DNA from: Desulfobacca sp.
GTDB taxonomy: Bacteria; Desulfobacterota; Desulfobaccia; Desulfobaccales; Desulfobaccaceae
Assembly (NCBI GenBank): GCA_028695935.1
Contig: JAQVHY010000003.1
Span: 1 to 60,963 of the forward strand
Direction: 5' to 3'
Length of the DNA stretch: 60,963 nt
The position numbers and the translations under genes were made by a program. The stretch's first letter is position 1. Each line of letters starts with the position of its first letter. Shown here one piece after another: positions 37,534-45,608 of the stretch. The notes below the pieces were generated by a model that had not been told where the DNA came from, did no database searches, and was given only the letters and a program-made list of their open reading frames with translations.

Positions 37534-40500
37534 TTATGGCTGCTCCGTCTGGTTTCCGGGGGCGTAGAACAGGCGGATTTCTGCCGGCCCCAGAGTTACT
37601 GGCCGCGGTGATTCTAAAGCTAAGGGTGCGGCTTCGGGAGTGAGGTCAACGATCGCGTTTGCCGGGACGCCCATCACGGCTGGCCAATCGGGGAGCACAA
37701 ATCTCCGGGCCCGGCGCTTAGTATTGATTACTGCCAGCACCTGACCGGTATAGGTGTCCGATGATTTTAACAACATCACCACCGGCGTCGGGGCCGGAGT
37801 GAGGCGCTTAATCGGCCCTTCTTCCAACAGGATCGGGCAGCGTTTCTTAAGTTGATTAACGGCGCCGATAAAATTGGTCAGATCAAAGCGCGGTTGCTCC
37901 CAATCCTGGGGCCGGGTTTTGACCACATTGAGGCGCTTTCTAAAGCCATATTCATATCCCATGGGCATCATCAGGCCCGCGGAAAAAAACGCGGCAAACA
38001 GGTACCGTTGCCGGACTACTTCCACCGCGCCTCTGGCCTCCGCGGCCAGCCGCGGGGTATCGTGGGTTTCCGGGAAGCTGATGGAGGGCGCGATCTGCCG
38101 ATTGCTCTCGTACTGGTCCAGACACCAGTCGGCCTGGAAATCCCACCACTTGGAGCTATTACATAGGTAATCAAAACCGGCTTCCCGCAATTGGGCCATT
38201 TCCTCCAGACGACAGCCCAGGGTTTCGGCTACAAAACAGACCTCGGGATTTATGGCCCGGGCCGCGGCGATCAGCTTGGCCCAGAAAGGTCCGGGGATCT
38301 TATAGGCCGCGTCCGCCCGAAAGCCTTTAAGCCCCAATTCGAGGTATTTCTTGAGGACCGTCTCCCAAAAAGCCAGCAAGCCCTCGGGATCAGGCGGGGG
38401 CCAGTAATCGATTTCGGCCAGATCTCCCCAGACCGTAACTTTAGTTTCGTCCGCCGGATCAATACAGGAGGGATTCTTGATGCTGCCGTCCGGATTTTTG
38501 GCGTACCACTCCGGATGTTGGTCCACTAAGGGAGAATCGACCGCGGTATGATTGATCACCAGATCCATCATCACAGCTAGACCCCGCTGATTGGCCTGTT
38601 CCACAAAGTCCTGTAACGACACCCACGGGTCCTGGCCCTCCTCTACCAATAAAGGATGGAAACCAAAATAATCCTTGACCGCATAGAGGCTGCCGGAAAA
38701 GCCCGGATAATGGAAAGGATTGACAAATATCCAGTTAAAGCCCATGGCCGCGATCCGGTCCAGATGATCCAGCCAGCGGGGCATAGGCCCGGCCAACAGC
38801 GGGAAGAGATTGTAAATTATCGGTCCGTTACCCATAGTAATCCTTTCGCTTGGCCGGCCCGCGGCGGGCTGGGGCCGCTGCTCGGCCATCAGCGCGGCTA
38901 AGCGGCGGGCCGGCGGAGATTGGCGCATCTGCTCCACACTCCAGGGCATTTTGAGGCGCCAGTTGGGGTATTCGTGAATGGTGCCGGGAAAGTTCTGTTG
39001 ATCCAAGCCGCCAAAGACGTCCTCCAGGTTCAGGGCCAATAATCGACAAGGAGTCTGGGCTAAAAAAGTCAGAATCGCCCAACGCAGGTCGTCGGTTAAT
39101 TCCGGCAGGGCTTCCGGCTCCCTTGGACATCCCGGCGGCAGCAAGTTATGATCGGCAAGTAATTCCAGAATCCGTCGCTTATCGATTTGACGATCCTGAC
39201 GGTCCTGCTCGGCCAGGTCGGGATGGGGATAAAGCCCCAGTCGTTCCTTGACCTCGATATCGCGGCCCGCCCAGTACCCCGCTAAAGTCGGCAAATCGTG
39301 AGTTGTAGTTGAAGCCAGGGCTAGGGCCGGATAATCCTCGGGAGCGCAGAACCGGCCGTCGGCGGTGCGCTCGAAATAAAACAAGCGGTACGAAAAAATC
39401 TGCTCACGGTCCAGGGTTTCCCGGATATAACCGGGCACCGTGCCCAGATCTTCCCCAATAATCAGGGTCTGGTGGCGGACGCTTTCCAGGGCCAGAATCC
39501 GCAGCAACTCTTCGGAATTATACCGCACATAAGCGCCTTCGGCCGGACTTTTACCTTGGGGAATCCAGAACAGGCGGAACAGTCCCATGACATGATCGAC
39601 TCGCAAGGCTCCTGCCGAGTGGCAATTTTTCTGCAAGGTATCAATAATCAATTGGTAGCCGGTTTCCCGCAGGCGTTCCGGGATCAGGGGCGGCAGTTGC
39701 CAGTTCTGGCCCTGAGGATTAAAGGCATCGGGCGGCGCGCCGATCTCCATCTGGAGGGCGAACTGGTCCTGATAAGACCAGGTATCATGGCCGCCGGGAT
39801 AGACCCCTAAGGCGAGGTCGGGGTATAAGCCCACCGGCATGGCCAGATCGTCGGCCCGCTTGACTGCCCGCTGCAACTGTTCTTCGATTAGCCATTGCAC
39901 ATACTGGTAAAATAGAATTTCCCGAGGATGTCGACGAGCGAAAGCCTGGACCGCGGCGTGGTCGGGATGCTGATATTCCCGCGGCCACTCTGCCCAGCTA
40001 TAGAAGTTATGCCCCTGCTGCTGCCAGTGATCGGCCAGGCTTTGAAATATCGCCAGGGTCTGTAAGGGTTGGCCCTCCTGGGCGATATAGGAGGCCAGGG
40101 CTTGCCCGCGGGCCGTGCGGGGCTGCTCCGGAAACCCATGGCGGTCCCCAAAAGTGTCAAATAACAGTCTTAAGAAGCGCCGTTTGAGGTTGAACACCGA
40201 GGCATAGTTCACCTGATCGGCCTGGTTCAGGCGCGCTCTCTCGGTCTGGAAAGATGGTTGCGCCAGCAGGGCCTGGGCCGCGGGGCACTCGGCCAATTCG
40301 GGGATGGCTTCCAGGTCCAGATAAATCATGCTCCAAAAAAGGCGGCTGGACGGAGAGTAAGGACTGACATCCTCGGGATAGCGGTTGGTCAGGGTATTAA
40401 AAGGATTGAGGCCGATCAACCCGGCCTGGAGTTCACCTCCGGCCCAGTCCACCATGGCCAAGAGGTCACCGAAGTCGCCGACCCCCCAACCGTGCTCCCG

Positions 40501-41148
40501 GCGCAGGGCGTACAACGGAAAGATCAGCCCCCAGGTCCGTCCTCCCGCGGCTAAAGAGGGCGGCACGTGGGCCTGGTCCGGGGTAATAATCAGGCGGGTC
40601 TGCCCCTGCTGGTTCTGGTCCGGGGTCCGCACCTCAACCCGCAGCTCATAATAGCCCAGGGATAGATTTCCCGGTAACGATAGTTCCAGCCGCCCGTAGC
40701 CTTGACCCTCAACCAGCCGGGTTTCGGCCAGTTTGAGGTCCAGCCCTTGAATCTGGCCCCGCTCAACCTGACCTGCTTCGTCCACCAGTTGCCAATTGAT
40801 CGCCAGATGACCGGGTAACTGGCCCTCCGGTAGAGAAAGGTATAGATTACAGATAGGCGGACCCGCGGATTGAGACCAGACGACTACCGGCTCCAGTAAT
40901 TGATTCCAGGGCCGCTGGCGGCGTTCGGCCACGGCCTGCTGCAACTCTGCCAGGCTGTCCAGCCTCAGGCCCATGGCCTGGAGCAGAAGCTGTTTGGTCT
41001 CGCGAGCAGTGACATGGACCTGTCCGGCGTTGTCGGTGTACTCGGGTTCGATGCTGCACCACTGAGCCAGTTCATCTATTAATTCATTCCAGAGGTTATT
41101 TGATGGCATACCTTTCTCCGGGCCGCTCTCCTTTATCCGGAGTGACAT
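37534..41148 (-). CDS. MalQ-type 4-alpha-glucanotransferase fused to a GH13 alpha-amylase-family domain
   Basis: N-terminal MalQ motifs (LRREHGWGVGDFGDL, ALRVDHVMGLFRLFWIP, IIGEDLGTVP, TTTHDLPTLAGYW); C-terminal GH13 motifs (DLVINHT, GFRADAA, CFVAETLG, FPETHDTPR). Confidence 0.88.
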   Translation of the reverse strand: MSLRIKESGPEKGMPSNNLWNELIDELAQWCSIEPEYTDNAGQVHVTARETKQLLLQAMGLRLDSLAELQQAVAERRQRPWNQLLEPVVVWSQSAGPPICNLYLSLPEGQLPGHLAINWQLVDEAGQVERGQIQGLDLKLAETRLVEGQGYGRLELSLPGNLSLGYYELRVEVRTPDQNQQGQTRLIITPDQAHVPPSLAAGGRTWGLIFPLYALRREHGWGVGDFGDLLAMVDWAGGELQAGLIGLNPFNTLTNRYPEDVSPYSPSSRLFWSMIYLDLEAIPELAECPAAQALLAQPSFQTERARLNQADQVNYASVFNLKRRFLRLLFDTFGDRHGFPEQPRTARGQALASYIAQEGQPLQTLAIFQSLADHWQQQGHNFYSWAEWPREYQHPDHAAVQAFARRHPREILFYQYVQWLIEEQLQRAVKRADDLAMPVGLYPDLALGVYPGGHDTWSYQDQFALQMEIGAPPDAFNPQGQNWQLPPLIPERLRETGYQLIIDTLQKNCHSAGALRVDHVMGLFRLFWIPQGKSPAEGAYVRYNSEELLRILALESVRHQTLIIGEDLGTVPGYIRETLDREQIFSYRLFYFERTADGRFCAPEDYPALALASTTTHDLPTLAGYWAGRDIEVKERLGLYPHPDLAEQDRQDRQIDKRRILELLADHNLLPPGCPREPEALPELTDDLRWAILTFLAQTPCRLLALNLEDVFGGLDQQNFPGTIHEYPNWRLKMPWSVEQMRQSPPARRLAALMAEQRPQPAAGRPSERITMGNGPIIYNLFPLLAGPMPRWLDHLDRIAAMGFNWIFVNPFHYPGFSGSLYAVKDYFGFHPLLVEEGQDPWVSLQDFVEQANQRGLAVMMDLVINHTAVDSPLVDQHPEWYAKNPDGSIKNPSCIDPADETKVTVWGDLAEIDYWPPPDPEGLLAFWETVLKKYLELGLKGFRADAAYKIPGPFWAKLIAAARAINPEVCFVAETLGCRLEEMAQLREAGFDYLCNSSKWWDFQADWCLDQYESNRQIAPSISFPETHDTPRLAAEARGAVEVVRQRYLFAAFFSAGLMMPMGYEYGFRKRLNVVKTRPQDWEQPRFDLTNFIGAVNQLKKRCPILLEEGPIKRLTPAPTPVVMLLKSSDTYTGQVLAVINTKRRARRFVLPDWPAVMGVPANAIVDLTPEAAPLALESPRPVTLGPAEIRLFYAPGNQTEQP

Positions 41149-41408
41149 GCAAAGATTATCTGACTTATGTTAATGTGTCGGGGATAAACCATGTGCCTTA
41201 GCATGGCAAGGGAAATTTTATCTTAAACAGGTTGAGACTGGCAAGATTATTGGAGATTGAATTTTTGATACGCGGTTGTTTGACTACGGTCTATTACGTC
41301 TTGACCTTGTCTTTCTAGAAAAAGATATTATGTTGTTGACATGTTTTGGGCTATATCGGGAGAGACCAGGTGTTTCAGCCAAATTACGGACCAGAACCTG
41401 AGACGGCC

Positions 41409-42248
41409 ATGATCGTCACCCAAGAGTTGAGCAAATATTATAAGCACCTGGTCGCCTTGGAAGGTTTGACCCTGAAGGTGCAGCCTGGGGAGATCTTTGG
41501 CCTGTTAGGGCCTAATGGCGCGGGCAAGACCACCACCATCAAGATTTTGACCACCCTGGCCCGCCCCAGTCGGGGATGGGCCCGTATTCAGGGCTATGAT
41601 GTGGTCCGCCAGCCCCTGGAAGTCAAGCGGCTGATCGGCGTCTGTCCCCAGGAAGTAAACCTGGACAAGGAGATGACCGCTTACGAAAACCTGTCGATCT
41701 ATGGCAAACTTTATCGGGTTCCGGATCTCAAACCGCGCATCCGGGAAATGCTGGCGCTGGGCGAATTATCGGCCCGGGCCCGCGATCTGGTCAAAGATTT
41801 TTCCGGCGGCATGCAACGGCGGCTGCTGATCTTGCGGGCCTTAATGTCCCGTCCGCGCCTTTTATTTCTGGATGAACCGACAGTCGGGCTGGACCCCCAG
41901 GTCCGCCGCCAGTTGTGGGACCTGATCGGCCAACTGCGGGCGGAGGGCATAACCATCATGCTGACCACCCACTATATTGAGGAGGCTGAAATTCTGTGCG
42001 ATCGGGTGGGCATTTTGAGCCGGGGGCGGCTGATCGCCCTCGATACGCCTCAGGCCCTGACCGCCCAGATCGGCGGCTATGTGCTGGAGTCCTTGAATAA
42101 CGGCCGACGGCAATATCTCCTGGTGAAGGATAAAGAAGAAGCTTATCTGCAAGCCCGGGGCCAGGAGGCCGGGGTTATTATCCGCCAGACCAACCTTGAA
42201 GATGTCTTTATTCAACTTACCGGCGAGCGGCTGCAGGCCGGAGATTAG
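41409..42248 (+). CDS. ABC transporter ATP-binding protein (ABC-2 exporter type)
   Basis: GLLGPNGAGKTTTIKIL, FSGGMQRRLLILRAL, LFLDEPTVGLDPQVRRQLWDLI. Confidence 0.93.
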   Translation: MIVTQELSKYYKHLVALEGLTLKVQPGEIFGLLGPNGAGKTTTIKILTTLARPSRGWARIQGYDVVRQPLEVKRLIGVCPQEVNLDKEMTAYENLSIYGKLYRVPDLKPRIREMLALGELSARARDLVKDFSGGMQRRLLILRALMSRPRLLFLDEPTVGLDPQVRRQLWDLIGQLRAEGITIMLTTHYIEEAEILCDRVGILSRGRLIALDTPQALTAQIGGYVLESLNNGRRQYLLVKDKEEAYLQARGQEAGVIIRQTNLEDVFIQLTGERLQAGD

Positions 42249-42267
42249 TTCCCAGTTCTCAATACAA

Positions 42268-42288
42268 CTCGAAACTCAAAACTCGAAA
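42268..42288. repeat. Heptanucleotide array (ctcgaaa ctcaaaa ctcgaaa)
   Basis: Period 7 read directly; ends 6 nt before ATG 42295. Confidence 0.9.
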
Positions 42289-42294
42289 CTCATC

Positions 42295-43032
42295 ATGAAC
42301 TGGTATCCGATCTTTTTAAGAGAAATCCTGCTGTTCGGACGGCGCCTGCTGCGGCTGGGCTACGTGATTTCGGCCCTCTTGATGCCGCTCCTTTATCTGA
42401 TGGCCTTTGGCCTGGGGCTAGGCAACCGAGTGGCCATTGACGGCAGCTCCTATCTCGACTACCTGCTCCCCGGCCTGATTGCCATGAGTTCGATGATCAA
42501 CTCCTACACCTGGATTGCTAATGGCCTGACCATGGGCCGCCTCTACTTCCACACCTTCCAGATCTACATCCAAGCCCCGGTTAGTCCGGCGGCCATTGTC
42601 TGGGGCCAGGTGATGTCTGGGATCGTCCGGGGGCTATTCTCGTCGCTGATCCTTTTGGGCCTGGGGTTTATCCTGGGTAGCGGCCTGGAATTAAATCTGA
42701 TCTTTGTCATCGCGCTCCTGGTTAATTGCCTGTTATTTTCTGCCTTCGGAGTGGTGGTCGGCATGAAATCCCGGTCGCACGAGGATACCGCCATCTTCAC
42801 GAATTTTTTCATTATGCCCATGGCGTTCTTCTGCGGCACCTTTTTCCCCATCGAGCAGATGCCCTGGATTTTGGGGTTGATCATCCACGCCCTGCCCTTG
42901 ACCCATACCAACCGGTTGCTCCGTACCCCCACCCTGACCCTGGAGACTATGGGTTCCCTGGCGGTATTGGGGGCCTTCAGTATTTTATGTCTGGGGCTGG
43001 GGGTAATTTTTATTCGGCGTTATAGCGAATAA
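42295..43032 (+). CDS. ABC-2 type transporter permease
   Basis: Polytopic membrane protein directly after the ABC ATPase; MNWYPIFLREILLFGRRLL..., FFCGTFFPIEQMPWIL. Confidence 0.9.
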   Translation: MNWYPIFLREILLFGRRLLRLGYVISALLMPLLYLMAFGLGLGNRVAIDGSSYLDYLLPGLIAMSSMINSYTWIANGLTMGRLYFHTFQIYIQAPVSPAAIVWGQVMSGIVRGLFSSLILLGLGFILGSGLELNLIFVIALLVNCLLFSAFGVVVGMKSRSHEDTAIFTNFFIMPMAFFCGTFFPIEQMPWILGLIIHALPLTHTNRLLRTPTLTLETMGSLAVLGAFSILCLGLGVIFIRRYSE

Positions 43033-43125
43033 TGTGGGCGGATATTGAAACACCATATCGGTTATGTCGAAAAATATACTGATCTTACCGTAGGGGTGAC
43101 CCGCCGCGTCGCCCCTAAGCCCCTA

Positions 43126-43150
43126 TAGGGCGCAATAAATTGCGCCCCTA
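43126..43150. repeat. Palindromic intergenic element tagggcgcaataaattgcgcccct
   Basis: 9-bp perfect stem GGGCGCAAT/ATTGCGCCC with AA loop. Confidence 0.75.
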
Positions 43151-43206
43151 CGAAGGTTATAGCCCCGACGAAGGTTGTAGTTATTCAGGAGAACTGAAAA
43201 TAGTCC

Positions 43207-43950
43207 TTACCAGAACATCCTGATGGCCAGGATGACCAGCAGGGCCGCAAAGATCTTTTTAAAGGTCGGGCCCGAAACGTAGGTCAATAACCGGGCGCCG
43301 ATCTGGGCCCCCAGGATACCGCCGACCCCCCAGGCCAGGCCAATCGGATAATTGACATGGGCCAACTTGCCGTGGGCCACCAGGGCCGAAAGCGAAATGA
43401 TCAGGATGGCCAGAAAAGAAGTCCCTACTGCCTCCTGCACCGACAGACCTAAGAAAATAGCCAGCGGCACCATAAGAAAGCCGCCGCCCAGACCGCTGAA
43501 ACTGGCGGCAACCCCGACCAGCACCCCAAGCAGTAACATGGCCAGGGCTTGCCAAAGCCCTCGACCCGGTGTCGGCGAATTCGGGGCGGTTACCGGACTC
43601 GCCGGGGTTTTTCCCTGGGTGAAGGCCATACGCAGCGCCAGAAGCAAGAGAATCAGGGCAAACAGTTTTTTAAAGGTAGCCGCGGCTACATAGGGTAGCA
43701 AGCGAGCGCCAACCTGGGCCCCCAGCAACCCGCCCGCCCCTAACAGCAGGCCGATGCGGCGGTTGACGTGCTGCAGACGGCGATGGGCGATGACCGCGGA
43801 TAAGGAAATGACCACAATGGCCAAAAAAGAGGTGCCCACCGCCTCCGGAACGCTGAGGCCCCAGAAAATGCCCAGCGGCACCATCAAAAAACCACCGCCC
43901 AGGCCGGTGAAGCTGGCCCCCAGGCCGACGGCCACGCCGACCATGATCAT
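43207..43950 (-). CDS. TauE/SafE family membrane protein with two highly similar halves
   Basis: Two copies of GLGGGFLMVPLxIFxGLSVxEAVGTSFLAIxxISLSA. Confidence 0.9.
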   Translation of the reverse strand: MIMVGVAVGLGASFTGLGGGFLMVPLGIFWGLSVPEAVGTSFLAIVVISLSAVIAHRRLQHVNRRIGLLLGAGGLLGAQVGARLLPYVAAATFKKLFALILLLLALRMAFTQGKTPASPVTAPNSPTPGRGLWQALAMLLLGVLVGVAASFSGLGGGFLMVPLAIFLGLSVQEAVGTSFLAILIISLSALVAHGKLAHVNYPIGLAWGVGGILGAQIGARLLTYVSGPTFKKIFAALLVILAIRMFW

Positions 43951-43964
43951 GACCAGGAGATAAA

Positions 43965-45608
43965 TTATTGGCCTCCGGGTCGACTGGCTTTGGCTAACAG
44001 GGCATTAAACATATTGAGGACTCGGGCCGCGACGCCGCTGCCCTGGCATACCGTGGTAGTGATATCTTGCGGACCCTGGCAGGTCCCGGCCAGGAACACG
44101 CCGGGGAGCGTAGAGTCCAGGGGATGCAACACCGGTTCCCGACATTGGTAAAAACCTAGCCCATCGCGGGCCGGGGCCGGACCGGCAAAAGGTAAATTCT
44201 CCTTGGGGGCTTCCAATCCCACCGCTAAAACGACTAAATCCGCGGTAAGCTGGGCGCGACGGCCGGTATGTTGGTTTTCGTAAGCAATTACCGCCTGGCC
44301 GGTCTCATCTTCCTGGATGCGCCCCGGTAAGCCCTTGATAAATTTCACCCCGGCCTGCCGGGCGCGCTGGTAGAGTTCTTCAAAGCCTTTGCCCGAAGTG
44401 CGGATATCATTATAGAAGATAGTCACTTCGGCCTCGGGCTGATGTTCCAGGGCCAGCATCGCTTCCTTGATCGAGGCCGTGCAGCAATAGCCCGAGCAGT
44501 AAGGTAAAAAGCGGCGGTCCCGGGAGCCGACGCATTGGATAAAGGCCAGGCGCCGCACCGGGCGGCCGTCGGGCGTGACCAGACCGCCTAAGGTCGGGCC
44601 CGAAGCACAGACAATCCGTTCGTATTCCAAATTGGTGACCACCGTCGGGATGCGGCCATAGCCATATTCACTTTTGATGCTGGGGTCAAAAGGCCGGGCC
44701 CCGGTAGCCAGGATAATGGCCCCGACCGTGAGCTGCCGGGATTGGGGTTCTTCTTCTAAATTAATCGCCTGATGTTCGCAGGCCTTGACGCACAACTGGC
44801 AGTCAATACAATATTCCTTGTCGATGGCCGCTCTGAGCGGCACGGCCTGGGCAAACCAGATGCGGATACATTTGCTGGGCTTGAGGTCCAGATCCCAGCG
44901 GCTGGGAACAATTATCGGACAGACTTCGGTACAGGAGCCGCAACCCACACATTTGGTCATATCCACATAGCGAGGTTTCAGGGTCAGATCTACCTCAAAG
45001 CCCCCGGCCTGCCCGGCAATCCGATCGATGCTAACGTAGGTCAACAATTCAATATTGGGATGACTGGCCACTTCCACCAGTTTGGGACCCAGGATGCAGA
45101 TCGAGCAGTCCAGGGTGGGAAAGGTCTTGTCTAATTGGGCCATAATGCCGCCGATGCTCAAGGCCCGGTCCACCAGATAGACCTTATGCCCGGCCCTGGC
45201 CAGATCCAAAGCCGCCTGGCAGCCGCCGACGCCGCCCCCAACAATCAAAACCGCGGGAGAAACCGGAGCAATCGACGGCTCTGGGTGGAAAGCCGTGGTC
45301 TGGGCCAGGGTTAACGCGGCCACGGCGCTCTCCAGATCACTATAAGCCAAGAGATCAACTACCCGCAGCGCGGCCGCCGGGCCCAGGCGTTGGAACAGCC
45401 CGGCATGACGCTCCGGGCCACAGGCGGCAATAATCCACTCCCCGGTTGGGCTGGCCAGCCGCGGGCGCAACTGCATCAGGCCGTCGGGGGTGCACAGCGG
45501 CGGGAGCAATTGGACCTCGGCCCCGTCCCGCTCCAGCCAACTAACCAGAGCCTGGGCGTCAAGGGCCAGCTCCGGGCACTGGCAAACTATGATCTTGACC
45601 TTAGCCAT
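43965..45608 (-). CDS. HdrA-like FAD/[4Fe-4S] protein
   Basis: VLIVGGGVGGCQAALDLARAGHKVYLVDRALSIGGIMAQLDKTFPTLDCSICILGPK, CVGCGSCTEVCP, CIDCQLCVKACE, QCVGSRD. Confidence 0.9.
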   Translation of the reverse strand: MAKVKIIVCQCPELALDAQALVSWLERDGAEVQLLPPLCTPDGLMQLRPRLASPTGEWIIAACGPERHAGLFQRLGPAAALRVVDLLAYSDLESAVAALTLAQTTAFHPEPSIAPVSPAVLIVGGGVGGCQAALDLARAGHKVYLVDRALSIGGIMAQLDKTFPTLDCSICILGPKLVEVASHPNIELLTYVSIDRIAGQAGGFEVDLTLKPRYVDMTKCVGCGSCTEVCPIIVPSRWDLDLKPSKCIRIWFAQAVPLRAAIDKEYCIDCQLCVKACEHQAINLEEEPQSRQLTVGAIILATGARPFDPSIKSEYGYGRIPTVVTNLEYERIVCASGPTLGGLVTPDGRPVRRLAFIQCVGSRDRRFLPYCSGYCCTASIKEAMLALEHQPEAEVTIFYNDIRTSGKGFEELYQRARQAGVKFIKGLPGRIQEDETGQAVIAYENQHTGRRAQLTADLVVLAVGLEAPKENLPFAGPAPARDGLGFYQCREPVLHPLDSTLPGVFLAGTCQGPQDITTTVCQGSGVAARVLNMFNALLAKASRPGGQ

